Shown: positions 37,645 through 47,382 of the stretch, in pieces | How positions within the stretch are numbered: position 1 is the stretch's first letter | How the letters are laid out: each line of letters starts with the position of its first letter | Assembly (NCBI RefSeq): GCF_009725995.1 | Contig: NZ_RCNS01000002.1 | Span: forward strand, 1,054,001-1,118,000 | From: Zobellia laminariae | Lineage (GTDB): Bacteria; Bacteroidota; Bacteroidia; Flavobacteriales; Flavobacteriaceae | Length of the DNA: 64,000 bases | Direction: 5' to 3' | Notes under the pieces: model-generated | What the model was told of the DNA's origin: nothing | The model's database searches: none | Seen by the model: the letters and a program-made list of their open reading frames with translations, nothing else | Program-made: the position numbers and the translations under genes

Positions 37645-38235
37645 CTAGTCAGTAGTCAATAGAATACCTATGATCATAGCGCCCTTTACATTTCTAGAAA
37701 TTAAAATAGCGGTACAACCAAGTCCAATTAAAAAGGTAAGATTCATAGGGTTTTTTATTGAGCCTAGACTCACTAACGTAACGGGATTGTCCACAATTAA
37801 TCCTGCATTTTGTAAACCTATAAAACTAATGAACAACCCAATACCTGCTGCAATTGCATAGCGTAATGCGTGTGGAATAGATTGTACTATTTTGTCTCTA
37901 ACTTTTAATATACTTAATATTAAAAAGAGGATACCAGCCCAAAAAACAGCGCCTAAAGCAGTTTCATAACTTAGACCTAAACCTAAGACAGCTGTATAAG
38001 TAAAGAAGGCATTGAGTCCCATTCCTGGTGCAATAATAAATGGGTTTTTGGCGTAAATGCCCATCGTTATGCTACCAAAAGAACATACGAGTACGGTAGA
38101 AGTTACGACTGCCGAAAATGGCATTCCGGCTTCTGAAAGAATTGCAGGATTTACAATTATGATGTAAAACGTTGCCAGGAAAGAGCTAATTCCTGCAAGA
38201 ATCTCGGTTCGTATTAACTTAGTGTTCGCTTTCAA
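37645..38235 (-). pseudogene. NCS2-family purine permease, N-terminal part before a frameshift
   Basis: 196 codons starting at TTG (38235, directly after an in-frame TGA) encode helices 1 to 6: IRTEILAGISSFLATFYIII, NPFIIAPGMGLNAFFTYTAV (NCS2 signature) and ALRYAIAAGIGLFISFIGLQ. The frame ends GILLTTD-stop. One missing base at about 37648-37652 would let it continue as TT-x-LAWPIGRWWGD into the downstream ORF. Together the halves give a normal-length permease of about 430 aa for adenine, hypoxanthine or guanine. Confidence 0.85.
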
Positions 38236-38546
38236 GAAGTGTCAAAGTAATAATAAGTGTTTTCTTTTACACGTATTGATAGCGTCTTTTTTGTGCTATT
38301 ATAAAATGAGTAATTGAAGGGTTTTATTTTAAAGAATACCTACTAAAGACATTCTTTTATTACATAATCTAAAGTTGGAGTATAGTGCAAACTAAGCCCT
38401 TTTGCTCATCTCTCTTAAGAACACGATTATTTTTTACATACTGCTTCCCTCCTATTTTCTATTAGAATCTAGGACACGGTCTATAATTTTTATGAAGGCG
38501 TACGATTAAATACTAAGGAATATATTTCTTGAATAGATGCGGCATA
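38236..38546. other. Intergenic region, no gene
   Basis: About 310 bp upstream of the NCS2 gene. It contains one TTCCCTCCT motif (38445-38453), otherwise nothing recognisable. Confidence 0.4.
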
Positions 38547-39326
38547 TTACAGTACAGAACCATCATCTAGCCAGCGTTGCAAAAGAGTATCGTTATGGGA
38601 AATAGATACAATATGAAATTTATTAAAACGCTTAAAAACTCTTGATTCTTTCAAGGTTTCCATACAAACTGATACTGGAGAAAGATAGTTGGAATGAATT
38701 AAAAAAAGTTCACCTTCACGTTTTAAGAGATAACCTACGTGACCCTCGTCAAAACCTATGAAATAAAGTCCTTCCGTCGTTAAGTTATCAATCTCCTCAA
38801 AAGCCTTTTCTGGTGTATCTTGATGAACCTTGTTAATGACGGATCCACAACTAATCATTTTAGCCTCATCAATAGGTGATTTTTGAGCAAGCTTATACCG
38901 GTTAATGTTTATACCCATATCACGCAATGTGGTTGATATAAAATAACCACATGCAATTTTACCTTTGTTAGGAACAGCTGTATGGCCACCAAAACTCCAA
39001 GGAGTACCATACCAATGCGGTATAATTTTATCTACTAGTTGATTGGCAAACGCAGTTTTAATGTTGTCAAAAGAAATAGTGCCTAATCTAAGACCTTCCT
39101 TTAAACGCAAACGAAGTTGGTTTGCATCTACTTTGGAACTGGCATAAGAAACCGTTACACTATCTAAATCTGTATAAAGTTCCAAAGCCGTTCCTTTTTC
39201 AAAACTTCTGTCTTCTGTTGGAGAAAAAGGCTTTTCAATAGTGTATCCTATGGATTCCACTTTGTTTATTTTAGGTGGTATCTCATTTGTAAACCCTAAG
39301 GAAAGCAATAAAGAAAAAAACAACAT
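38547..39326 (-). CDS. Secreted papain/NlpC-fold-like protein
   Basis: A 259-aa protein with a short export signal (MLFFSLLLSLGFTNE). The core looks like a cysteine-peptidase fold: YGTPWSFGGHTAVPNKGKIACGYFISTTL supplies Trp-Gly and a Cys at a helix start, EGHVGYLLKREGELFLIHSNY supplies a His strand. This order (Cys helix, His strand, second polar strand) is that of NlpC/P60 and CHAP enzymes, but no family signature is exact. A 310-aa lipoprotein of similar layout precedes it on the same strand. Confidence 0.75.
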   Translation of the reverse strand: MLFFSLLLSLGFTNEIPPKINKVESIGYTIEKPFSPTEDRSFEKGTALELYTDLDSVTVSYASSKVDANQLRLRLKEGLRLGTISFDNIKTAFANQLVDKIIPHWYGTPWSFGGHTAVPNKGKIACGYFISTTLRDMGININRYKLAQKSPIDEAKMISCGSVINKVHQDTPEKAFEEIDNLTTEGLYFIGFDEGHVGYLLKREGELFLIHSNYLSPVSVCMETLKESRVFKRFNKFHIVSISHNDTLLQRWLDDGSVL

Positions 39327-39429
39327 AAATTTTGATGAAATTAGGAGTCGGACTCTGATTTTGTAACGTATTCTTTAAGAGAAAATTACATTGACAATGT
39401 TAAACTTTTGCCTAACTATTTAAAGGCCA

Positions 39430-40362
39430 TTAAATATTAAGGTTGACTGCCCACCAAACTTCATAATCTCTAGGCACCAAAGGTCTGTAACTTTGAAAAC
39501 CTTGGTCGGCAATTCTAAGCCCAATAATTGCATTTTTATCATCACGAACGTAACTTATGAAAATGAACGAATGCCCGTAAGGGTCAAGTTTTTTAACATC
39601 TACCCCCTGCACTACCTTTTCATAGTCATCTCTGTATCTCCAAACTTGCATGAGTGCTCCCGGTCTTAATTGGCCACTCCAAATCCCTGATGCATCAACC
39701 AAAGTACCCATTCCGGCATAAGCAATAGCGCCAGCATTACCCTTACCCCTATATTCTTCAGGAAGGCTACGCCATTCTGGGTGTTCTTCTGAAGCAGAAA
39801 CATAAAGCAAGTTAAAAACCTGTTTTGGCGTAAAGAATTTTGAAGCCATACGATCCGGCAAATCTTCATACGGCAAATGACCGTGAACCTCTTTGTACGC
39901 CTGTTCAAAACGCCCTTTACTTACAGAAAGACAGTGACCTCCAGGCTCCTTATTTGTACTGGTCATATAGTTTTCTACAATCTTATCTGCTACCGGACTT
40001 TTTATATCCAAATAATTAGGGTCTACAAATTCTGGGATTGATATTGGCTTTATTAGAATATGGCTTTCTTCTATACCCGTGGCAACTTGTGTTAATGAAT
40101 CTTTGGCTTTAGGTAGAATAGGCATTTCTAGCACAGACTTGTGGTGAATATGGCCGTGATCATCAAAACCATAATCATATACGGCAGCTCCGGAATTATT
40201 ATGACGAGTACTGTGCAGTTCCTTAGTATTGGCTTCCGAACTTGAAGGAATTGTTTTCTGCTTATTTTGTTCGGTTGATTTACACCCTAAGAGCATTAGA
40301 CCCAAGAAGACATTGTAAGCAATAGATTTTTTTAGCAACATTATTGATAAGGTGCTCCTCAT
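39430..40362 (-). CDS. Hypothetical lipoprotein with a Cys/His pair
   Basis: A 310-aa predicted lipoprotein; the lipobox is LMLLGC, with Cys near residue 27, from either the ATG at 40362 or an internal Met eight codons on. The C-terminal 170 residues contain GGHCLSVSKGRFEQAY and DPYGHSFIFISYV, a Cys-helix/His-strand pairing as in NlpC/P60 or CHAP folds, and end WWAVNLNI. I recognise no named family. With the neighbouring secreted protein it may act on cell-wall peptides; this is a guess from fold pattern. Confidence 0.72.
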   Translation of the reverse strand: MRSTLSIMLLKKSIAYNVFLGLMLLGCKSTEQNKQKTIPSSSEANTKELHSTRHNNSGAAVYDYGFDDHGHIHHKSVLEMPILPKAKDSLTQVATGIEESHILIKPISIPEFVDPNYLDIKSPVADKIVENYMTSTNKEPGGHCLSVSKGRFEQAYKEVHGHLPYEDLPDRMASKFFTPKQVFNLLYVSASEEHPEWRSLPEEYRGKGNAGAIAYAGMGTLVDASGIWSGQLRPGALMQVWRYRDDYEKVVQGVDVKKLDPYGHSFIFISYVRDDKNAIIGLRIADQGFQSYRPLVPRDYEVWWAVNLNI

Positions 40363-40816
40363 TTTTTAAGCTTGTGTACTCGTTTTTTATCGGTTAGGCT
40401 AAACCTGATAGTGGAATTGCAAAGGTAAAACAATTACTGATGTTTATTTTATATGATGTTGGCTCAAAACTAGAAAAAATTTGTGTACAAGTCCCTAAAA
40501 TACAGTAATCTTAAATAAATTCCTGAGAAGGATTTACAGACTATAATTTATGCTTTTGCAATTCATAATGATTTCTCCTTTTTTTTCTTGACCAAGACAA
40601 AACTAGATTATTAAGAAATTAACTTTTTTTAAGAATACCAGATGGATTTATGTACTACTTTTGCCGCCTTAAAATCAGTATCAAGAATCTCAAAAAAGGA
40701 GATAGCAACCTGCAGTAACAAGCAAGGTGCTAAATAGATAAGCCAATTAATTGGAACAAATGTTAAGTCATATTTCTTCTTATTTGCCGCTATTTTTTTG
40801 AAAACATTATAGTAAA
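40363..40816. other. Intergenic region between divergent genes
   Basis: About 450 bp; it should contain the promoters of the lipoprotein gene and of nhaC. The 64-codon minus-strand ORF here is not convincing. Confidence 0.4.
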
Positions 40817-42115
40817 ATGGCAAGTATAAAAAACAGTATTCCCAAATTCTCAGCTTTAATACCCCTATTTGTATTCGTTTTTACTTTTTTGGGTGTTGGT
40901 ATCTATCAAAATGATTTCTATGCCTTACCTGCTCCTATAGCAGTAATTGTAGGTATTGTTGTGGCATTTTTGATGTTCAAACAATCTATACATTCAAAAA
41001 TAGGCACCTTATTAAAAGGCTGTGGTGATGATAAAATATTAACCATGTGCTTGATCTATTTACTAGCTGGGGCATTTGCTGCAATTACCAATGAAACCGG
41101 TAGTGTAGATTCTATTGTAAACTTAGGGTTAGATTATATTGCCATTCAATATATTTATGTTGGCATCTTTATTATTGCTGGTTTTCTATCTGTTTCTACA
41201 GGAACATCGGTAGGGGCTATTGTTGCATTAGCACCTATTGTTGTTGGATTTGCTGATAAAAGTGGTGCTGATTTAGCTATTTTATGCGGTGCGCTTTTAG
41301 GTGGTAGTATGTTTGGGGATAATTTATCGGTTATTTCAGATACCACCATTGCGGCCACACAATCTTTAGGTTGTAAAATGAGCGATAAGTTCAAACAGAA
41401 TATTAAAATTGCGGTTCCCGCTGCCCTATTCACTATTGCCATATTAGTCTTTCAAGGTTTGGGCTTAGAGCCCAAAGAAACTGAAGCTGTCGTGTACAAT
41501 TATTCTGTTATAAAAATAATACCCTATCTATTGGTCATCATACTTTCCATAACGGGTGTAAATGTCTTTGTAACCTTACTGCTAGGTTCTGTTTCTGCAG
41601 GGTTTTTAGGAATTGTTTATGGTGATTTCACTCTAATAGAATCGACTAAAATTGCCTATACCGGCTTTACAAACATGACAGAAATTTTTCTTCTGTCTCT
41701 TCTTACCGGAGGATTGGCTGCTTTGGTTGAAAGAAATGGTGGTATAGAATTTATACTGGTTAACATAAAAAAGCTCATTAAAAATCAAAAAACGGCGCAG
41801 TTTGGAATGGCAACATTAGTGAGTACAATTAATATGGCCATCGCAAATAATACAGTAGCCATTATTATTGCAGGTCCTATTGCTAAAACTATAAATGACG
41901 AGTATAAATTAGATAATAAAAAAACAGCTTCTATTCTAGATATTTTTGCTTGTATTTCTCAAGGTTTGTTGCCTTACGGAGCACAAGTTTTAATGATTTT
42001 AAGTTTTTCAAAAGGAAGAATAGATTATTTAGATTTAATATCTAATACCTGGTATTTATTACTGTTATTCATTTACACGGTATTATTTATAAGTTTCAAA
42101 CCTTTAAGAAAGTAA
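40817..42115 (+). CDS. nhaC: NhaC-family Na+/H+ antiporter
   Basis: A 432-aa membrane protein of about 11-12 helices. Family landmarks are LIYLLAGAFAAITNETGSVDS, SVSTGTSVGAIVALAPIVVG, LGGSMFGDNLSVISDTTIAA (the Asp-Asn/Ser-Asp region characteristic of NhaC), FTNMTEIFLLSLLTGGLAAL and ANNTVAIIIAGPIAK. It should exchange Na+ for protons, fitting a marine life style, though some members move amino acids. It stands alone, reading away from the lipoprotein gene. Confidence 0.92.
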   Translation: MASIKNSIPKFSALIPLFVFVFTFLGVGIYQNDFYALPAPIAVIVGIVVAFLMFKQSIHSKIGTLLKGCGDDKILTMCLIYLLAGAFAAITNETGSVDSIVNLGLDYIAIQYIYVGIFIIAGFLSVSTGTSVGAIVALAPIVVGFADKSGADLAILCGALLGGSMFGDNLSVISDTTIAATQSLGCKMSDKFKQNIKIAVPAALFTIAILVFQGLGLEPKETEAVVYNYSVIKIIPYLLVIILSITGVNVFVTLLLGSVSAGFLGIVYGDFTLIESTKIAYTGFTNMTEIFLLSLLTGGLAALVERNGGIEFILVNIKKLIKNQKTAQFGMATLVSTINMAIANNTVAIIIAGPIAKTINDEYKLDNKKTASILDIFACISQGLLPYGAQVLMILSFSKGRIDYLDLISNTWYLLLLFIYTVLFISFKPLRK

Positions 42116-42436
42116 TAAAACTACTATGATGTATAACCTTATGCCGTGTAGTGCACACTTCCCTCCTACTTTTTTGGTTTAAATATGCTTAATTATCAGC
42201 ATAAAAGAAGTTTTCATAGATGAAGCTCAACTTGGGTGTTAAAACTCCGTTGTAGTTGCAAGAATTTTCTTTTAAAAAGTATCTTTATATACCAAATTTA
42301 ATTTGGTTGAACGATAAGCTAGGGAGCATGCTATTAATTGAGAAAGAAAAGCCTGGTCATAAGTAAATAGTGCTTCTAGAAATTAGCTTTATAGGTCCGA
42401 TTATTTAATCATTTTTAAAATTTCAAATTATCTATT
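42116..42436. other. Intergenic region, no gene
   Basis: About 320 bp between nhaC and the barrel protein gene, with one TTCCCTCCT motif (42159-42167). No clear terminator. Confidence 0.4.
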
Positions 42437-43297
42437 ATGAAACATTTAATTACAGTATGTGCCGCTGTTTTAATAAGTACAATTTCTTATGGGCAGTTAC
42501 AAGTTTCAGTAAGTTCCGGATATGCTATAGGTAGCGCCACAATGAAGTTAGGAGAGAAAGTAAATACATCTGAAACGGAAAACACTTATGGCAGTTATGG
42601 TGAAGGCACTAATTTTCAAATAAGAGGGACTTATTTTTTTGATGATTCCTTTGGTGTGGACTTAGGTATTGGTTACTTACGAGGTACAGATCAAGAATTA
42701 TCAATAGTAAATTTACCTAATACAGAAGTAGATGCTGTTGCTAGAGCTCGTGCTTTTGGATCTTCGGTTTCTGTGGTATATAAATTTACCAACAATATTT
42801 ATGGTCGTTTTGGAGCTTTGTTAAAGTTAGGCGGAAAAACTGAAGGTGTAATTTACCGTAAATCAGTCTTTTCTGCTGAAGAAGCTGCAGCTTTTGGTGT
42901 GCCAGAAGGGTCATATTCTGAAACCAATTATAAAGAAGATTTTCACGGACATTTTCCTTTAGGTTTTGTTGGTGCTCTTGGTTATAAGTATGACATAAAT
43001 CCTCATTTCAGCATTTTTGCCGAGGCAGAGTATTATGGAATTAGTTTAAAAAGAAAAGATTCTGAAATCTCAGAATTTAATACAGATGTTGTTTTACCTG
43101 ATGGAACTGTTGCTGTTAGTGGTCTTTACACATTAGAGAACTTACCTGATGGCACTGATCGTAAAACTACTTATGTAGACAATCTATCGAATACCAACAC
43201 AGATACTTCAAAAGAATTATCTCAAAAAGTACCGTATTCTTCTTTCGGAATTAATTTTGGTATAACGTACAAATTTCAACGTTTCAATAAAGAGTAA
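42437..43297 (+). CDS. Outer-membrane beta-barrel protein
   Basis: A 286-aa exported protein. Signal peptide MKHLITVCAAVLISTISYGQ is followed by alternating amphipathic strands with aromatic girdles (GTYFFDDSFGVDLGIGYLRG, FGSSVSVVYKFTNNIYGRFG, IFAEAEYYGISLK) and a C-terminal strand YSSFGINFGITYKF. This is the OmpW/porin-like small barrel (PF13505-type) pattern. Its ligand is unknown. Confidence 0.88.
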   Translation: MKHLITVCAAVLISTISYGQLQVSVSSGYAIGSATMKLGEKVNTSETENTYGSYGEGTNFQIRGTYFFDDSFGVDLGIGYLRGTDQELSIVNLPNTEVDAVARARAFGSSVSVVYKFTNNIYGRFGALLKLGGKTEGVIYRKSVFSAEEAAAFGVPEGSYSETNYKEDFHGHFPLGFVGALGYKYDINPHFSIFAEAEYYGISLKRKDSEISEFNTDVVLPDGTVAVSGLYTLENLPDGTDRKTTYVDNLSNTNTDTSKELSQKVPYSSFGINFGITYKFQRFNKE

Positions 43298-43330
43298 TTC
43301 TTCAAGAAGTATATTCGCTTAGTCTTAAAA

Positions 43331-43370
43331 AAAGCCCCCTACTAAAACTAATTTTAGTAGGGCCTTTTAT
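43331..43370. terminator. Bidirectional terminator between barrel gene and pyruvate-kinase-like gene
   Basis: CCCTACTAAAA (43337-43347) pairs with TTTTAGTAGGG around a 4-nt loop. A T stretch follows on the plus side and an A run precedes, giving T residues on the minus strand. Confidence 0.85.
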
Positions 43371-43407
43371 TATCATAGTAAACATATTAAATACGATACT
43401 TCCTATT

Positions 43408-45225
43408 TTATAGCTTCCTAATTTTTGGTAACATGGTCTCATTTTTCTCTTGAAAATCTTCCATATTAGAAAGAATAGTGTCTAAAAGTATAAGAACATC
43501 TTTCATATAGGGCCCTTTATTGAGCATTACACATTCCGCTTTTAAAGAAGTGACCACATCTGTAATTTCTGATCGCGACGGAAGTCCGTTCTTTGCTAGG
43601 TTTTCTAACACTTGGGTAGCCCAGATTACGGGTATATGTGCCGCTCCGCATATTGATAATAGTTCATGTTGTACTTGGCCTATTTCTTGCCAACCGGTTT
43701 CAACGGCCAGATCGCCACGGGCTATCATAACGCCAACTTTCTTTACTTGCATGGCTTCTAGAAGAATTTCCTCTAGATTATCAAAAGCAAACTTAGTTTC
43801 TATTTTTAATATGATTCCTAGCTTATCATATACTTCTAACTTTTTCAGTTCAGAAAATAGTTCGTGTACATCTTTTTTAGAGTTCACAAATGAAAAATTG
43901 ACGATATCCGCATGCTTGGCTACAAAAGCTAAGTCTTCTTTGTCTTTTGGGGTAAGTCCGCTAATTCCTAAATTGGTATTAGGAAAGTTCATGCCTTTCT
44001 CTGCCTTTAATTTCACTCCTTTTTCTGCAGCTCTTGTTATGAGGACTTCAAAACTATTCTTTTTTACGGACTGTATTATTCCTTCAATTTTTCCATCATC
44101 AAACAATACTAAATCTCCTTTATTTACTTTTTCAAAAATTCCCGGAAATTGACAAGGAATATGTGCTTTTTCCAAAATTTCACCTTGCTCATTTACTATA
44201 GCAGAGCTTCCAGGAATACTTTCATCCGTAATCACTACCATATCATCTTTGTAAAGCCTTATAGCCTTCTGAATTTGAGGTAAAGAACCTATAGTTCCCT
44301 TTTTACCAAGAGTACTACTTTCAATAGCTGCACTTGTTTTAAAAGATATGGCCTTGTTAGATTTTACAATTACACTTTTCTCAAAAGACGCTATTACTTT
44401 AAGTTTTCTGGGCTTATTATTTGCATCTACCACACTAAGTTTATCACCTTCTACAAGTTCACCTAACCAATCTGCATTTATAGGAACGGTATGAGCAGGC
44501 ACAAGTTCTGCAGTGCTTGTAATCAACCTAATTTCAACTGGTTTTAGAATAATGCCTTCGTCATCTATTTTAGGTTTAAATTTGATGATTCTTGCGCCTG
44601 GCTCCACAGCCCCCGTTCGGATTTTGGGTCCCGCCAAATCCATTGCAATTTTTACCGATGAACCCAGTTCTTCTGAAGCCTTTTTTAAATTCTTAATTAT
44701 TTTCTTCCAAACCTCTGGTGTATCATGAGCACAATTTATCCTAGCACAGTTCATTCCGTTTTCTACCATGTCATAAACCAATGCATAATCTTTTGCTGCA
44801 TGAGAAGGCATGGTGACCATAATACGCACCCTACGGCCTTCCGATGGATGACCAAAAAGAGCTTCTGTATTTGATTTTATAAGTTTTTTACTCTTTTTAG
44901 TAGATAATTGAGCCTTTTCAAAATTAGCAGGAGCACCGTCTGCCAGACGATATAACAAGTACAAAACTTTTACCAAGCTATCTTCTACATGTCCTTGCGC
45001 ATTGGCAAAGCGGGTCATCCCCAGATTTCCTAACTTTCTTTGACTTTCCCTAAAATCCGATTTTCTAAATTGATGATAATGCACAAGGTTTAATGCACTT
45101 TTTTTATGATGGGAATGTATCTTCTTTAGAACAGGCTTGGCTTTCTCCTCTCCTTTCCTGATTTTGCGCAAAATAGCTTCCATTTCTTTAATGAGGCTAT
45201 TTATTTTTTTCGGGTTGATATTCAT
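43408..45225 (-). CDS. pyk: Pyruvate-kinase-like enzyme with N-terminal helical extension and no C domain
   Basis: A 605-aa protein. Residues about 1-130 are a basic helical extension (KKINSLIKEMEAILRKIRKG, SALNLVHYHQFRKSDFRESQ) absent from standard enzymes. The A/B barrel follows with VRIMVTMPSHAAKDYALVYD, ARINCAHDTPEVW (in place of the usual RLNFSHG), KIAMDLAGPKIRTG, GIILKIETKFAFDNLEEIL, GVMIARGDLAVETGW and TSLKAECVMLNKGPY. The chain ends soon after LILLDTILSNMEDF, so the C-terminal regulatory domain is lacking. It may be an unregulated pyruvate kinase or a paralogue with another phosphotransfer. Confidence 0.88.
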   Translation of the reverse strand: MNINPKKINSLIKEMEAILRKIRKGEEKAKPVLKKIHSHHKKSALNLVHYHQFRKSDFRESQRKLGNLGMTRFANAQGHVEDSLVKVLYLLYRLADGAPANFEKAQLSTKKSKKLIKSNTEALFGHPSEGRRVRIMVTMPSHAAKDYALVYDMVENGMNCARINCAHDTPEVWKKIIKNLKKASEELGSSVKIAMDLAGPKIRTGAVEPGARIIKFKPKIDDEGIILKPVEIRLITSTAELVPAHTVPINADWLGELVEGDKLSVVDANNKPRKLKVIASFEKSVIVKSNKAISFKTSAAIESSTLGKKGTIGSLPQIQKAIRLYKDDMVVITDESIPGSSAIVNEQGEILEKAHIPCQFPGIFEKVNKGDLVLFDDGKIEGIIQSVKKNSFEVLITRAAEKGVKLKAEKGMNFPNTNLGISGLTPKDKEDLAFVAKHADIVNFSFVNSKKDVHELFSELKKLEVYDKLGIILKIETKFAFDNLEEILLEAMQVKKVGVMIARGDLAVETGWQEIGQVQHELLSICGAAHIPVIWATQVLENLAKNGLPSRSEITDVVTSLKAECVMLNKGPYMKDVLILLDTILSNMEDFQEKNETMLPKIRKL

Positions 45226-45351
45226 GGATGTTTACATATGGGTTCACCTTGCTCTAAAGGTATTGAAGACCACTTGTATATTTTATGATAACTGTCATTT
45301 GGAAGTTTATTTAATTATAGAAAGCCAAGTAGTCTACTTTACAAAGTAACT

Positions 45352-46605
45352 TTATTCATCATTAATTTTTCTTAAGACACTACCACTTAAAGCCTCAAGA
45401 ATAATTGAGCTTACCTTCTCCCCTTTTTCGTTTAAATGAGGAGCATCCAAATTTACTTCTAGAGAACCTGTTTCGTTAGCATTTACTAGTACTACTGCAT
45501 GAGAAAAGTTCCTACGAAATACACCACTTTCAACTTGAAAATAGTTACTATCGGCTTTGCCAAAATTCCATGTATATTCTTCTCTCCAAGGAGAAGGATC
45601 TTTGTAAGCATCCGTAACTTCTTGTTCGGAAAAATAGGTATTTCCATTGTTCACCAACCAGTAACTAGCAAAGGCATAATAAAAACCTTGATCATCCGAA
45701 ATAGAACTATGGGGTTGTACTAAAGTAATCTTACCATCTGCTTCATTAGTGGCCACTTCAGTGATTTGAGGGGTATAACCTTCGGCATAATCAGAAAGAT
45801 AATTTCCATTACTAAAAACAAGCCACCATTCATCCAAACCTCCGTTAAGAAGCTCCATATAGCTTTCCCAAACACCCTTGTACAATCTGGTGTTGGTAAG
45901 GTTTGCTATTCCCAATTTATTATCGATTTTAAGTCGAGTATTTATTTTGGTGAACATGGATTTATAGGCTGCTTGAAACTGTTCATCCGTTTGGTAATTC
46001 ATAGGAAATATATTTTCATGATAGCTGTCTCGCGTGTAAAGTGCATTATCCAGCAGTACCCCGTCCCATGAGTTAGTAACAAGTTCATCACCAACCTGAT
46101 TAACCCACAACTGTTGGTATTCGGTATTACCTATATCCATTTGCCAGTGATCCGCATACCCGGTATATTCAAGTCTATTACCATCTGTATCTAGTAAAAA
46201 CCATTCTGGATGGCTGGTAATGGCATATTGGTAACCAACACCCGTGGGAAGATATTCGTTGTCTACACCGTTTTCTACAGCGTAACTTCTAGTAGATGAA
46301 AGGTCTTTATAGACTAATGTTTTTATTTCAGGGTTTACCACCTTAAATTTTTGAACGTATTCATGAAACCAAGCATTAAGGACAACTAAATCTCTCCGAG
46401 GAGCTTCGGTTGCTATAAGTGCATCCGGAATTTCTTCATAATCCAAATACATCCAAAAAAGCTTTGTTTTATTACCTAATGTATCGGTAAGAGCTTCGTC
46501 TATGGTATCAGGTTCAACAACTTTATTTTCATTTTCGTCTTTACTACAGCTTACAGAGAAAAAAACAATCCCTAGAAATAATAACTTAATAAAGATTCTA
46601 CTCAT
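45352..46605 (-). CDS. Lipoprotein glycosidase-like protein (GHL15-type barrel)
   Basis: A 417-aa lipoprotein: signal FIKLLFLGIVFFSVSC with the lipid-bearing Cys near residue 20. The rest looks like a TIM-barrel of the putative glycosyl-hydrolase-like family 15: KTLVYKDLSSTRSYA, HPEWFLLDTDGNRLEYTGY, HWQMDIGNTEYQQLWVNQVG, WDGVLLDNALYTRD (with the Asp expected at a barrel strand end) and LLNGGLDEWWLVFSNGNYL. A beta domain ends the chain. Exposed on a membrane surface; the glycan target is unknown. Confidence 0.82.
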   Translation of the reverse strand: MSRIFIKLLFLGIVFFSVSCSKDENENKVVEPDTIDEALTDTLGNKTKLFWMYLDYEEIPDALIATEAPRRDLVVLNAWFHEYVQKFKVVNPEIKTLVYKDLSSTRSYAVENGVDNEYLPTGVGYQYAITSHPEWFLLDTDGNRLEYTGYADHWQMDIGNTEYQQLWVNQVGDELVTNSWDGVLLDNALYTRDSYHENIFPMNYQTDEQFQAAYKSMFTKINTRLKIDNKLGIANLTNTRLYKGVWESYMELLNGGLDEWWLVFSNGNYLSDYAEGYTPQITEVATNEADGKITLVQPHSSISDDQGFYYAFASYWLVNNGNTYFSEQEVTDAYKDPSPWREEYTWNFGKADSNYFQVESGVFRRNFSHAVVLVNANETGSLEVNLDAPHLNEKGEKVSSIILEALSGSVLRKINDE

Positions 46606-46811
46606 TTAAGTGTTTTTAATATCACCGAGGTGTTGATTTTGTATGTATTTCTTACCCGATACAAGAAATGAAAGATGAAAACACTTTAAATGTAATGATT
46701 TATGTAGAAAGGGGGATTTTTATATACTTACAGAAGTATCTGAACAACAAGGATTGTTTTGGTATTAACAACAAAACCATCTTAAATTCATTAAAACAAA
46801 TTCCATTATTT

Positions 46812-47174
46812 TTAATTATTAAAGTCTTTCGGTCCTTCTCCAACACCTTCATCGCCAGTGCCAATACTAATATGCCATACTTTGTTTACAGAAGCATCTG
46901 AATTCTCTGTATAGTTTAATTTAACTGGCTTTTCATTTCTTAATATATCATACCAATATTGAAAATCACTATCATCTAACATTCCTACAAAAAGTGAACC
47001 AGCAATGTAACCAACCGTATCTGTTGGCCTTGATGGCCAGAAATAAATAATAGCGCTATTTACTACTCCACGCTCACTTCTACCTTTTAGTGAAAGGAAA
47101 AAACGATGAGCATTTGTATTAGTTCTACTCCTATTGGTACCAACCCTATATTCTGTTACGTTCAGAACTCCCAT
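46812..47174 (-). CDS. Hypothetical protein
   Basis: A 120-aa soluble protein without signal peptide, beginning MGVLNVTEYRVGTNRSRTNT. Beta-rich segments (RFFLSLKGRSERGVVNSAII, KVWHISIGTGDEGVGEGPKD) suggest a small beta sandwich or barrel. I recognise no family. It is followed on the minus strand by the lipoprotein gene across a 200-bp gap, and preceded by the hibernation-factor gene, whose terminator separates them. Confidence 0.7.
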   Translation of the reverse strand: MGVLNVTEYRVGTNRSRTNTNAHRFFLSLKGRSERGVVNSAIIYFWPSRPTDTVGYIAGSLFVGMLDDSDFQYWYDILRNEKPVKLNYTENSDASVNKVWHISIGTGDEGVGEGPKDFNN

Positions 47175-47294
47175 ATCTTCTATTTTTTAATTAATTACTT
47201 TCTATACCGAAATTAGCGATAGAGTGTAAGTAAAAAAAGATGTTTGTATGAATGGTTAAATTCTTTGTGTAAATATCAACCACATACAAAAAAT

Positions 47295-47322
47295 GGGTAA
47301 TAACCAATCATGGTTATTACCC
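47295..47322 (-). terminator. Terminator after the hibernation-factor gene
   Basis: GGGTAATAACCA (47295-47306) and TGGTTATTACCC (47311-47322) form a perfect 12-bp stem with a 4-nt loop. The A run to the left gives a T run on the minus strand. Confidence 0.85.
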
Positions 47323-47382
47323 TTTTTAATGAAATGAACTAGTAAATGAATTCTTGTTTTTAAATACAGCTTTCAAGAAAAC

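Noticed and set aside
40629..40823. 64-codon ORF on the minus strand upstream of nhaC
   Set aside because: It starts with TTG inside the nhaC start, has no recognisable family and no ribosome-binding context.
43520..44152. 210-codon plus-strand ORF
   Set aside because: It is antisense to the catalytic barrel of the pyruvate-kinase-like gene, whose motifs leave no doubt about the coding strand.
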